A stretch of DNA of 64,000 nt from Salminus brasiliensis (taxonomy: Eukaryota; Chordata; Actinopteri; Characiformes; Bryconidae). The position numbers were made by a program, and so were the translations under genes. Below, piece by piece: positions 1 through 34,195 of this stretch (positions are counted from its first letter, which is position 1; every line of letters starts with the position of its first letter). The stretch is taken from positions 8,830,949-8,894,948 of the forward strand of contig NC_132891.1 of the NCBI RefSeq assembly GCF_030463535.1, written 5' to 3'. Below the pieces are notes generated by a model that had not been told where the DNA came from, did not search any database, and saw nothing but the letters and a program-made list of their open reading frames with translations.

Positions 1-51
1 TCAGTATTCCTCTGAACATGGACATTATTGTGTGCACATTTATACACATAC

Positions 52-15734
<15,683 letters not shown>

Positions 15735-16130
15735 CGCTTTTCTTTTAATGATCTTTTTTGGATGAATAATTTCGCTAGCCAGGCAGCTAGCCCCCTCTCT
15801 CTCCGCGTCTCCTATAAACACCGAAAGTGCATAGTCTAAAACAATACGACAAAATAACAGTAAAGCGTGATTGTCTGGTTGAAGCCTCTTAAGTTAAAAC
15901 ATTAAGCAGACGTGTGTTTTTTCCCCTTCCCCTCCCAGTAGACACGATTTCAAGCCGATTTCTTTAAAAGAATGAAACAAACACAAAAGTATTATTCGTC
16001 AAAACACCAGCGCGGCCATTTTGCTTCTGGGGTCACGTGACAAACAAGGGAGGGGGAGGGAGGTGGAGGGGGAGGGGGGCTGCTGCAGAGTGATGAAGAG
16101 GGAGAGGAGGAGGAGGGATGTGTGTAAAAC
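15735..16130 (-). promoter_or_regulatory. UBE4B 5' UTR and GC-rich promoter
   Basis: Just upstream of the UBE4B start codon the sequence becomes richer in G+C and CpG, including an E-box-like GTCACGTGAC palindrome around 16032-16041 and a long G-rich purine tract from about 16047 to 16120. No TATA box is seen. This fits a housekeeping CpG-type promoter. The start site cannot be placed from sequence alone. Runs of four to six G around 16047-16080 could fold into a G-quadruplex. Confidence 0.6.
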
Positions 16131-17756
16131 AGCGTGAAATGTGTGTTTGCTGTAAATATAGCTCAAATATAAGCTAATTCCACGAGGTGAAAGGTTATAA
16201 CTTAAGGCTCAACACTGATTCAATACTAGCTGTAATTTACACTACGTTTATTTTCACATAATCGTCTGTATTTTAATTGTAAATCAATAATTATTATTAT
16301 TCAGGTCCAATTATTACATTTCATATTACCTAAAACGGTTATTTGTTATTATGCAATAGGCTACAAGCTATTTTTACATGACATGTAGGTTAGCTTAGTA
16401 AGTAAACAAGCTGGCTTGCCTCAGAGCGGAAATACGTGAAGACCACCCTGTGCATAGGGTCTCCAAGACTGTCTTTATCAATTAAACAGGCATTTTTTAA
16501 TTACTGTGACTTCAAGGCTGACTTATCACGCAAAAATCTTGTATCTTATTTTAGAAATGCTCCAACATTTACTGTCCATTTACTGCGGAGGTTAATTATA
16601 TATTTTTTTCAGTAATTATCTTATATTTTTATAATTATATTTATACTTATTTTTGTCAAGATTTTTGTTAACATTTTGTTGATTTGTCCGAACAACAAAT
16701 ATTGTTAACTAAAAAAAAAATAAAAAAAAAGTTTTGATCATGAGGTCAGTACTCATGAGGTCAGGCTTTTAACTACTCATGGCCTTCATGAACCTCTGTA
16801 ACAGGCAGCACTAAACTGCTTTGGCTAAATACCTGTAAACACATTAGTTTTTGTCACATCATAAAATCTGTAATCTTTTGTCTTTTTTGTAACTTTGTAT
16901 CCATATATAAACTGTAAATGCTGGAGATGTTACAAAGGTATGTTTTGAAACAATGTTTACATATTTAATCAAAAAAGTGAGAAACATTTTTTCATGATAT
17001 GAACCCTTTAATTCATAAATACATTTAAAACAACACTGCATATGATGAAAAAGAAAACTTCAGCTAATACAGAATTTAATTAAAGACTAAAATGCCCCTA
17101 TTCTTGAATCAGGGAAAAATAAATACTATATTGTCACTTTAAAGCAAAATCCTTGAATCTCCACAAAAAGAAAAAAAAACTTGAAGGTAAAAATCTTATT
17201 AGCTTATTATATATTATAAATAATATATAATAAATATTTGATACAAAGTTAAATTTTGGAGCATTTCTATTGGTCTGTTCATCACGTAAATGTAAAGAAC
17301 AACTGCAAAATTCACATTATGTCAAAAAGTACAACAAAAATGGAGATACAAGGTTTTTGCATGACCACAAAGATGTGTTACAAAACATCAAAACACAGCT
17401 CCAGTTGAAACCCCTGACACTGACCCTTATTTTAGGAATCACTGTGTCCATTTCAAATGCTATGCCTCCCTCTAGTGGTGCTTTAGTAAACAGAACAGGA
17501 GAGCTAAAGCTCCTCACTGCACCTCTCTGTGTGCACTGTTCATTTATAGTGGCCGTCCAGTAGACTGTTGTGTGTCTCAACAGCACTGCATTTTGTAACC
17601 AATGCCTGAGAGCTTGAAGTCCTCTGTATTTAGTTTTCCTGATCAAACAGGGATCATGGAGAGAAGACGGAGCTCCTGCTCCTTCCATTTGCTGCATTGG
17701 TTTAAAGGATTGGCGCTTTACTCCATCCTGATCACAGTGCAGACTGGTGTTACACT
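16131..17756. other. UBE4B-RBP7 intergenic region, including RBP7 3' UTR
   Basis: This is AT-rich sequence with no gene seen. RBP7's 3' UTR must lie immediately left of 17757, but no clear poly(A) signal could be fixed. The stretch 17252-17440 is a diverged copy of 19963-20120 (listed separately). Confidence 0.5.
17252..17440 (+). repeat. Dispersed repeat B, copy left of RBP7
   Basis: It contains ttttggagcatttctattgg, then agaacaactgcaaaattcacattat, then ggagatacaaggtttttgca. The same order with substitutions recurs at 19963-20120 in the same orientation, so the pair brackets the RBP7 gene. A shorter resemblance is seen near 63090. Probably an old transposon. Confidence 0.6.
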
Positions 17757-19516
17757 TTAGGCCACTCGCTTGAAGACTTGCTTGCAGATTTGGTCTTCGC
17801 AGTAAAGCTCCTGTAAGACAAAAACATAGTAAATAAGTAAACTACAATTTATTTTTCTAATGAGAATTGATTTTTTTGGTTATGTGTCTCTTGTGATAGT
17901 TCAGTTTGGCTCGTCTGATGTCGACAGACTTATTTTTATTAGATTTTTACTATGTAGTAATCAATATTTAATGCAGGAACACCAATAAAGGGCTGCAAAA
18001 TGCAGCACAACACTGGCTGTAAAGATCGGAAGCAGTATTGATGTTACTGCCAAGGCAGGTCACACACTCTGAATGTGTTGCATGTTTTATTGAACTCAAT
18101 AACATTGAAGTTACCATTAAAATTTAAATATATATATATATATATTCTTCTTACCAGATGCAGCTTATCATCCTCAATCCAGTGAGCCCAGCCTCTGTTT
18201 TTCATCTCTCCCTTCTGAGTGCACACCATCCTGTTCCCTTCCCATGTCACCAGAGACTACATGCAGACAGAGAAAGCCTTCAGTGAGTTGTCAGTTCACA
18301 CTCTGCCTCTATTGTACTGCTTGAGGTACAAACACTAACGCTTGTTTTTAGTCCCACAATTTCAATTACGATACATTTACCCACAGAACAGACATCCTTA
18401 GCTTCATCATGGTCAAACCATGTTTATAGTAATCTGGCCCTGCTAATACATTAGCTTCAGTTATGCAGTATAGACGGCATGTATATAACATTACTCTGTG
18501 AATCTACCCATTAGTCCCAAAGAAATTACATAATTTACTAAAGGTAACTGTGAAAATCCTAAAACAAAATTTATGTAGCTTATATATTAGAATTAATTTA
18601 GAAATGTCAATATTTCTAAACATAATTAGTTACTATTAACAATTTTCAAATCAGTTATAACAGCTTTATATGCTCAGACACCACCTTCGTACCACCCATC
18701 TACTAGTGAATTTCATGCTAATTTTGTGTTTATTTCCAAACAGTGTATTTAAAGGAGTCCAATTAAAGTCCATGTAAACATTAATGGAACAATTACGAGA
18801 AATTATACAAATAAATAAATAAATAATACAGAATGTATATGAGTATTATAGTGGATTTTATAGTGATCATCAGATGTTTAAGTCACCACGGGTTATTAGA
18901 AAGTTAAGCACAGTACTAAAAAAAAACAAGTTTAATGCAGATGTACTCCGTCACTCTGAACCACTGACAGTAACTAACTATGCTTTAGTGTAGGAAATAC
19001 CATAACCTTCAAATTTTCAATGATCTAAACAGTCATTTGGTCATTAGTCAGTAGTGTGTACACTGTAATCTGAGTGTCTTACCTTGCAGTGCCTATTGTC
19101 CAGGCCCTTGGTGTTTTCATCAAACTCCTCACCGATTCTGAAGGAGAAGGCATAGTTTCTGAAGGTGCTGAGAGTTTTGATCACATTGACGTCGCCGACC
19201 TGCTCGATCACTTTGCGGAGCTTTAGCCTCATAGCAAACTTGCGAGTGGACAGACCAATTCCTGCAAAAGAAATGAGTGTAACATGTAAGCAGTCATTTT
19301 ACTTATATAATCCTGATGCCGAAAGCATGACCGATTTTATTTGTCTACATCAGTATTCATATATACCACAATACAGTTTCTTAAGTCTGAGCCACATGCT
19401 CACATTTAGGGCTAAACAAATCTGACATGAAATGCAGCCTCACCCAAAGCAATCATGTATCCCTCAAAATTGACATTGCTGAGCATCTCCCATGTACCAC
19501 AAAGGCTGGCAGGCAT
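17757..19516 (-). CDS. rbp7: RBP7 cellular retinol-binding protein (CRBP IV type), complete
   Basis: This is a cytoplasmic intracellular lipid-binding protein that carries retinol. Four coding exons: 19444-19516, 19083-19261, 18155-18256, 17757-17810, joining to 135 residues, the family size. This 24/60/34/17-residue division is the classic exon pattern of the FABP/CRBP family. The protein starts [12 protein letters not shown] and carries [45 protein letters not shown] and ICKQVF. In the RGWAHW motif a histidine takes the place of the glutamine (position 108 without Met) that contacts the retinol hydroxyl in CRBP I and II, as in CRBP III/IV. That residue and the position between UBE4B and NMNAT1 support RBP7. 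Which of the fish rbp7 copies this is cannot be told. Confidence 0.94.
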
Positions 19517-19660
19517 TTTGTCTGGTGAGAATCGCAGCCGGAGAGCAGAGAGAGCAGCGAAGTCAGAGCTGGTGTGACAAACAGGTGGAACTTCCAGACT
19601 TTAAACAGAGAAGCCTCAGGGAAAGGGGCGGGGCCAGGTGACAAACCTGTGTCAGCAGGT
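19517..19660 (-). promoter_or_regulatory. RBP7 proximal promoter
   Basis: Upstream of the RBP7 ATG, reading the minus strand, there is a GC box (19625-19633, ggggcgggg on the plus strand) and then a TATA-like tttaaa near 19600, about 85 bp before the ATG. The motif GTGACAAAC occurs twice, near 19573 and 19637; the second lies in an inverted AGGTgacaaACCT. Nuclear-receptor binding is possible, since mammalian RBP7 responds to PPAR-gamma, but this is inference. Confidence 0.5.
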
Positions 19661-19962
19661 GAGCTTACACATAAACACCCAAAAACAGGTAAGGCTTTGT
19701 GAAGACAGTCTGACAAAACACACCCTAAAAACACCCTGTAGTACAAGAGTTAAATAAGCCATATAGAATAATACCCTGCTTTAAAAACACATGATGGTTC
19801 ATGATGGTAATTGAGTGACGAGTGTCTCTTTAAAATGATTATGAATTTATGATATGAATTTAAATAATAAAAAAATAATTAAAGTTGTTTTTGTGTGTAA
19901 CTGTGTCCAAATCTTTATATAATTATATGTTTTATAAGCATTTTCTCAACTTTTCAAGTCAT

Positions 19963-20120
19963 TTTGGAGCATTTCCATTGGTCCCTTCATCATAAAATTA
20001 TTAAAAGAACAACTGCCAGATTCACATTATTTCAAAGTGAAAAAGAGCAAAAGTGGAGATTCAAGTTTTTTGTGTGACAGCAACAATTTGTGTTACAAAT
20101 AAATTATATACATAAAAAAA
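19963..20120 (+). repeat. Dispersed repeat B, copy right of RBP7
   Basis: It matches 17252-17440 through ttttggagcatttccattgg, agaacaactgccagattcac and tggagattcaagttttttg, with small indels. Confidence 0.6.
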
Positions 20121-21074
20121 TGCAACCCTTTAATTCCTACAGAATGCAAAACCAGGTATATGTGACCCTATTTTTAACATTTTAGAAATAGTATATTTAT
20201 TGTAATCAGCATCAGCAGATAAATTAAAATAAAATAAAAAATATTGAGTATCTCAGACCCAGAATTTGTGCATGGATGCATCTGTAAAAATATTATTACA
20301 AATACATTAAATATTCAATCAACATCAATGTTTTGCATCTACAGGATATATATTTGTTAATAAGACACATATGTATTTGCTATAAGAAACATATTATGCC
20401 CTAGAAAGATAAAATGAAGGAAATCTTTGTGTGCTTTTTCATAATCTATGAGCAGCTCTACGTCCATTGTTAAATAGTACTAAAAATAGCTGATCTGATA
20501 AAAACAGCCATATCTAACAGACAAGTCAGTGGTTATTTGGAAAACATCAACAGCTGAGTGCGGAAAAGCTTACAGTGACGTCAGCCAAAAGGGGCAGGAA
20601 AGGGAAAATCCACGCAAAAGTAGACGCCCAGGAAGACCTGAGAAAAATGTTTCCATTGTGACAGCACTGCTTCTGCTGAAGGTGTAAACCGCCCCAACAA
20701 CCCCACACTACTTCATTATCAGCCAGCGCAATCAGTCAGGGGTAGAGTGCATCATCCTTCTTCTGTGTAATTCCCCGCTCCCCACTGTATGCACGAGGAA
20801 GTCACATGATCCTTCCTGGTGTTCCCCCACTCACAAAAACTAAATACAGTACTATTCAATTGATTTTGAGGAGTTTCTAACCCTCTAAATGGTCCCATCA
20901 TACCCAGACTTCTAACCAGGTTGTGTGATTGTTTGCTTTAAAAAGCATGGCAGGGCCTGGAGGAGAATGGTGTATACAATGTTAATCCCAAGTGTGAACC
21001 TCAGAGGTCACTGAAAGAAACTTCATTTGCATAAAGGAGGTGAAAATAAGCAAAGTCCAGCAGTTCAATGGGAC

Positions 21075-21625
21075 ATATCACATCAAATGAGGCTGAGGGG
21101 ATTTCTGATCAGCTGTTAATCACACTAAAAGGAGTGAAAGTGGTGAGCTTTGATAAAAACCTATTACCTATAATAGGTTACCTATAGTAACGTATAGCTA
21201 AAATCATGTTTAATGCTGCCTTTTATAATCTAATATAATTTAATTTAATTTAATATCATGTAATATATTAATAGATATTCACTGTCAGAACATAACCTGG
21301 GGCATCATAGTATCTTGCACAGTAATGTAATGTAAAACCACTACTTTTGGTATGAATGTTATTTGTATTTATTAATGTTAGTATTTTATGCAGTAAATAA
21401 ATAACCCCTACTGTCTTGATAGGGAACCTTCACATTCTAATAATCACAGGTCCATAAAACCTAAGAGTGTAAGAGTAAAGAATCACAATGTCTACACTAA
21501 ATTACACCAGAAATGTTAACAATACACAAATGAGGCTGAGGGGATTTCTAATTACTAAGCTGTTAACCACACTGAAAAAGGACTATGTGAAAGCAGAGAG
21601 CTTTGATTAAACACTAGCTACAGGC
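21075..21625 (+). repeat. Direct duplication, two units about 450 bp apart
   Basis: About 21080-21170 and 21530-21625 share aaatgaggctgaggggattt, then agctgttaa-cacact, then gagctttgat. The spacing is too wide for a simple tandem slip. It is either a local duplication or two insertions of one repeat. Confidence 0.6.
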
Positions 21626-22830
21626 CTTGTAGGTACAAAGTCATCTTGCAGGGGCAATCCTTTAGCTGATGTTAAGTGCTGACTTCAAATGATTTGCCTG
21701 AGGAATATGTCTCTTATGCTATGAAAGAACCAAAAGAATTATGCAAACTGACATATTTCTGTGTATGCAAATACATAAAGTGTGAAGTGATAAGAAATTG
21801 AGAAAATGAAGACACTGTAATGTAGTGTAAACAACTTTTAATTACCTATAAATCTTTCTATCTATATAAACAACAGAAAAAGCCCAGCAAGCACATTCCA
21901 ATAATATGGAATAAGTAATGGAAAAAATGTTCACATTTTAAGATATCCAAATAACAGAATTATCAAAATTACCCTGCACACTTATAATAATGGCCAGTTG
22001 CTTCACTGCTCCTTTGAAGCTTTAAAAGAGTAGTTTGCAGAATAATAAAAGCCCCCAATTTAATCAGCTAAGATGTGTTTGTACCCAAAATCTGTTTAGG
22101 TGACAAAAATGAGATCTATGTAAGTCAATCATGTCCAATTTTGTGCAGAGGTTTTAGCCACTTAAGCACATTATGTACAACCATTTATCTCAGCAGTAAG
22201 AGTGTTTTTGCTTGTTATAAAAAAACTCCAGATCACATTAGAACAGATGCAGGTAAAAAGTAGTTCAAGTACTTTGAAAAAAGTAGTTCTCTAGATCTTG
22301 TGAGCTAGTCTGAAGAGCAAAGCTTGGTTCCAGATTTCTTCTGGACGCCTCTAGCCAGCATTTGGATGTGTTCAATTCCATCACCAGCTCACCTGATTTA
22401 ACCTCATTAAGTACAGATCAACCAAACCAGCTCAACGCACAGTTACATTCCATATGGTTGTGCTGTGATGCATTTTTCAATACAGTACAAATAAGGAGTG
22501 CCTTAATATTTGCCTTAATTTAATTTCTTAATATTTGATAAATAATATCTTATCAATAATGTTTGCAGTGTCTCCTATTCTGCTCTGTAACAAATTAACC
22601 ACTCAAAAAAAAACCCCACAAACTCCAGAACGGATTTCTAAAATGCCTAAAAATTTCAGAATGGGTGTGTCCATAGCATGAACCCCTTCTCTGCCTATTT
22701 TAGATTGTAGACAGTGGTTTCGTAGAGGATTGTACAGGAGACCTTTGGAAGAGACTGAAATGCGACAAAACAGTTTCACACTTCAAATTCAGTTTAAAAA
22801 GACATCTGCAGGATTGCGTGACTGTGTGAA

Positions 22831-27824
<4,994 letters not shown>

Positions 27825-28479
27825 TTATAATAAATAATTAATAACTTTATTCAGTTAAATATTTCCCTGACAAACCATTTATTTACCAATAACCTTTTTT
27901 TGTATATTTAATACATTTTAAAGCACTGATTTGTCTAGTTATACTAGTCTGTGGCTCCAATTAACAAACACCTCAAACAATCATTGAAGTTGCCTCCAAC
28001 CAAAAATACCAAATTCAGCATCTCAGATAAAAGCCTGTGGACTGCAGATGGCAGACACGATCAATGTACGTCCAGCTAGATCTTGCTCACAACAGTAGCC
28101 TCTTGCCATTTTCTCATAGGCCTTCAGCATCAGACAGTTCTGCACTACTGACGGTGCCTGCAGTTTCTATGACAACACTGGTACAACCATGGTGTAAGTA
28201 GAAACACCCTGATTGAGGTGTTCACTTTGCATACGCAATGCTCACTTCAGTGAAACGACAAGCTCATCTACTATTTCTTTAACATGTTACATGTTTTAAA
28301 GGTATCCAGACAGTTCTTTTAATTAGTAAGTTCAGCGGCTTTAAGGAGCAACCAGTGCTGACCCAGGCATGCAGTTACACATGCATAGCTTCTGGGATCT
28401 ACATAGAGAAGCATGGCCAATAGAATGTTATTACATGAGCCGAAGATCACCATGGCCAAAGCCAAGCACTAGCCACAGT

Positions 28480-28800
28480 TGCATAAAGCCACCCAGCTTT
28501 GGTCTTTGCAGTGGAACTGCGTTCTCTGGAGTGACTGAGCCTTATCCAGTACCTTTGAGATGAGTTGGAGTGGTGTTTGTGATCCAGAACTAATTATCCA
28601 ACATCAGTACCTGACCTGACAAATGCTCATGTGCCTGAATGCAATCACATCCTCACAGCAATGTTCCAACATCTTGTGTAATGATTTCCCAGAAGAGTAG
28701 ACGCCATAAAAAGAAGGACAAATCCCTATTTATACCCTTGACTTAAGAACAAACTGTAGATGAGCGAGTATCTAGAAACACTGGCACATATAGTGCAGGG
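28480..28800 (+). mobile_element. Non-autonomous DNA transposon, family A, copy 3 (degraded)
   Basis: It shares with the 13.7-kb copy the order gagatgagttggagtggt, gtgatccagaactaattatc, aacatcagtacctgacctga and agtagacgcc. The left end is unclear. It lies in the NMNAT1 5' intron. Confidence 0.55.
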
Positions 28801-29099
28801 CCGATCACCCTTTTACTGTGCAAGATGTGGAATCCTACATTTCTTAGTATTAGCAATGCAAAGACTAACTCCGGGGATTCAGAATCCGACACCCTGGTTT
28901 AATCAGCCCTGCTTTTAATATGCAAGACTGATCAAATCAGTATGAGACCACTGGACCATGTGCATGTGGAGCTTTGGAATTTATTAGCCAAATCTGAATA
29001 AGGGCTGAATAAAGAGCTGTTAGATGATTAGAACAGAATATGCGAAATGCTTTGCATTTTAAAAGTGACATTCACGGATGATAATAATAAATAAACACA

Positions 29100-29391
29100 C
29101 AAACACTGCTCCCAACGGACCACATACACACACACTTAACTACACACACACGTTCATGTTCAGGGAATACTATGTGCAATATCCCATCCCCATGTGCAAT
29201 TAAGAGTCTTTTACTGTAAATAATATTGTTTATTGCTTTTTTAATTCTTATTTATATTGTGTATATAGTGTAAATTATTTATCCAAATTTTTTGTAACTG
29301 AGTGTCCTGCTATCCCTTTCTGCTGCTACACTGTGAATTTCCCCACTGCGGGACTAATAAAGGATTATCTTATCTTATCTTATCTTAAACA
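29100..29391 (+). mobile_element. 3' end of a LINE-type retrotransposon with TATCT tail
   Basis: The sequence ends gtgaatttccccactgcggg, actaataaaggatta, then four TATCT units. This is the familiar 3' end and pentamer tail of a teleost non-LTR element. Only the 3' part remains and no reverse transcriptase is present. Confidence 0.6.
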
Positions 29392-29863
29392 CACACAGAT
29401 AATAACAGTACATTATATGATCTTGAATAACTTTGTTACCAAATTATTTGAAATACTAAATACAAGCTCTCAGACTTCGTTTAAAGTGTTTCAATCTGTG
29501 TTGTAGACATTACTGTATAGAAAGTAGCAAATATTAATATGAAAGGTGATTCCATTTTAAGAGAAGCAAAATGCCGTTCAAAAGACCTCCACAGACGTTT
29601 CTACTTACATTAGGAGTGACTTTGACTACAACATGAAACCCCTGGTAAATAATGAGCAGAAGATGCACATTATTGAATTCCATCCATCACAAGCTTATAT
29701 AGTTCTATCAATTTAGAGAAATGATTAAGATTTTAAATGAAAGATTTAGCTTGTAATGTTTATATGTGCCTACAGAGCCCCTAAAGTATCAATGTAGTAA
29801 AATATTATTTAAGGACATACAGCCTCCCCTGGATTTAATCATTTATTGTTACCATTTATTAAC

Positions 29864-31134
29864 TTTAGGGCACAACTTATTAAATTGAGAAAACAAATTA
29901 TTAAATCAACAGCACAATTTATTAAACTGAGGGGAATGGTTTATTAAAATGAAGCAACTGACTTAAATTGAGGAAACATTATTAACTTAAGGGAACAATT
30001 TATTAAATCGAGGAAATGGTTTATTAAATTGAGGGAACAGTTTATTCAATCGAGGGAACAGATTATTCAAATGCAGGAACAGATTATTCAATCGAGGGAA
30101 CAGATTATTCAATCGCGGGAACAGATTATTCAATCGAGGGAAGAGTTTATTCAATCGAGGGAAGAGTTTATTCAATCGAGGGAACAGATTATTAAAATGC
30201 GGGAACAGTTTATTCAATCGAGGGAACAGTTTATTCAATCGAGGGAACAGTTTATTCAATCGAGGGAACAGTTTATTAAAATGAGGGAAGAGTTTATTCA
30301 ATCGAGGGAAGTTTATTCAATCGAGGGAACAGATTATTCAATCGAGGGAACAGATTATTCAATCGAGGGAACAGTTTATTCAATCGAGGGAACAGTTTAT
30401 TAAAATGAGGGAACAGTTTATTAAATCGAGGGAACAGTTTATTCAATCGAGGGAACAGTTTATTCAATCGAGGGAACAGTTTATTCAATCGAGGGAACAG
30501 TTAATTAAATCGAGGGAACAGTTTATTAAAATGCGGGAACAGATTATTCAATCGAGGGAACAGATTATTAAATCGAGGGAACAGATTATTAAATCGAGGG
30601 AACGGTTAATTAAATCGAGGGAACGGTTTATTAAATTGAGGGAACAGTTAATTAAATCGAGGGAACAGTTTATTAAAATGCGGGAACAGATTATTCAATC
30701 GAGGGAACAGATTATTAAATCGAGGGAACAGTTAATTAAATCGAGGGAACAGTTTATTAAATTGAGGGAACAGTTAATTAAATCGAGGGAACAGTTTATT
30801 AAAATGCGGGAACAGATTATTCAATCGAGGGAACAGTTTATTAAATCGAGGGAACAGTTTATTAAAATGCGGGAACAGATTATTCAATCGAGGGAACAGT
30901 TTATTAAATCGAGGGAACAGTTTATTAAAATGCGGGAACAGATTATTCAATCGAGGGAACAGATTATTAAATCGAGGGAACAGTTAATTAAATCGAGGGA
31001 ACAGTTTATTAAATTGAGGGAACAGTTAATTAAATTGAGGGAACAGTTTATTAAAATGCGGGAACAGATTATTCAATCGAGGGAACAGTTTATTAAATCG
31101 AGGGAACAGTTTATTAAATCGAGGGAACGATTTA
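29864..31134. repeat. 21-bp minisatellite array, about 60 units
   Basis: The unit, plus strand, is close to cgagggaacagtttattcaat. Units are diverged at the left edge (29864-30010) and nearly uniform from about 30030 to the right end. Variants (caatcg, aaatcg, aaaatgcg, aaattgag) recur at multiples of 21: the aaaatgcg variant starts at 30531, 30678, 30804, 30867, 30930 and 31056, spacings of 147, 126, 63, 63 and 126, which suggests higher-order duplication. Because 21 is divisible by 3, long frames stay open on both strands (plus-strand heptad REQFIKS). A 2-bp loss near 30308 breaks the plus frame. It lies in the NMNAT1 5' intron and is not considered a gene. Confidence 0.95.
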
Positions 31135-31320
31135 TGTCTGTAAATATTAGCTATATTTCTACCTTTATAATTTGGGGGCTCGTTAGGGCTCCATATGTGC
31201 CCTGAATATATTTACTAACACGCCCCCAACTCAAGAAGTCGAGGCTCATCAGAAACCCTAGAGTCCCACAGCCCAACACCACCCTGCGCGTTCAGCTCCG
31301 ACACGACCTGAAGGACCATC

Positions 31321-31341
31321 TGCTGCTGCTGCTGCTGCTGC
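31321..31341. repeat. CTG trinucleotide repeat
   Basis: Seven perfect units lie between the minisatellite and the NMNAT1 first exon. Confidence 0.9.
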
Positions 31342-31512
31342 ACGGCTTTACAAATAAATCCCCAATCATTTAGTCCAGCTTCCTTAAACTACAGCTGAAC
31401 AGGGGTGTTGTTGACATTTTGTGTAACCGCTGTATTTGAACGGATGGGTTTACACACTAAATCAGATCAGATACCAAACCAGTCACATCAGCCTACTTTC
31501 CCCATTACTTAC

Positions 31513-31570
31513 CCAAATAACAGCTGCACTCGCCGCACGGTCTTATAAGCGAAGCCGGGATTGGTCCTCA
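31513..31570 (-). other. nmnat1: Inferred NMNAT1 5' non-coding exon
   Basis: A strong donor, minus-strand TTTGG|GTAAGT, sits at 31507-31512, with GC-richer sequence upstream. It fits a first exon spliced to the acceptor before 27804. The 5' limit is unknown. Transcript data would be needed to fix it. Confidence 0.5.
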
Positions 31571-31914
31571 GTTTAATAAAGGCGATCGCTGATTGGCTTT
31601 CAGGCACACTGTTACTACCTCCAACATTCGTGCACGTTAATATGCACATTTTAACTTTAATTTAACTTTAACTTAATGCTGAATTGGTGAAGACATATAT
31701 AAAATATATGGAAATAATAAACACAAACGCGCAAATAGAAATATATACTCTACCCAGTGTTTGAAACACTCAATTCGGCGCACGAATTGCGCAGAAGGAC
31801 TGGCTTTGCGCATAGGAGGGCTAAAGTACAACTCATCTAGAAGACACTTAAAGCATCTGTGTTTACTTCTGTAGCGACATCTTCAGCATACAGCGGTCTT
31901 CCGTTTGGGAAGTG
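31514..31914. promoter_or_regulatory. Divergent NMNAT1/LZIC promoter region
   Basis: The inferred first exon of NMNAT1 (leftward) and the LZIC first exon (rightward, ending at a donor GTG|GTAAGA at 31914) lie within about 400 bp. These genes are also head to head in human. CpGs cluster at 31530-31580 and 31760-31810. No TATA box stands out. Confidence 0.6.
31790..31914 (+). other. lzic: Inferred LZIC 5' non-coding exon
   Basis: A good donor (gaagtg|gtaaga) at 31914/31915 precedes the coding exon whose acceptor lies just before 32338. The transcript start is not defined, so the left boundary is a guess. Confidence 0.5.
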
Positions 31915-32281
31915 GTAAGAACAACTTTTTATGGTCGTTAAAAGGTGATAACGTGCATGCTGACTTAGCTACATACAGTATCTTGTAAACGTAGCAAGGT
32001 TGCTAGCATAGCTAGCTAAATGACTTAGGTGCGCAGCCTCATACTCGTACACTGAGACAGGGTGATGAGAAGACGCCCCACAGTCTACAACCCAGACCCC
32101 AAAAACAAATAACATGAGGGTCTTAGTCCATTAGGACTTCAACAAGCTTTAGTCGTTATTAATAGCTCTTCTTTAGGATGCTAGCTGGCTGTATTGATGC
32201 ACATAGCTGGAGAGATTCAGGGCATGCAGCTGAAACAGTGAGGAGAACCTGTGGCTAGTCACCTGACTGAAGCTGGAATAG

Positions 32282-34195
<1,914 letters not shown>

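Larger units (their letters stand above)
19661..22830. other. RBP7-NMNAT1 intergenic region
   Basis: This is AT-rich DNA with repeat B and the 21.1/21.5-kb duplication. The right part, just below 22831, should hold the NMNAT1 3' UTR. No other coding segment was recognised. Confidence 0.5.

Noticed and set aside
29864-31134. CRISPR array
   Set aside because: The 21-bp units are contiguous with no unique spacers, and the context is vertebrate intron. It is a minisatellite.
30405-31205. 266-codon plus-strand protein gene (REQFIKS repeats)
   Set aside because: Openness follows from a repeat unit divisible by three. Antisense frames are open too, a small deletion splits the frame, and no homology or splice context supports a protein.
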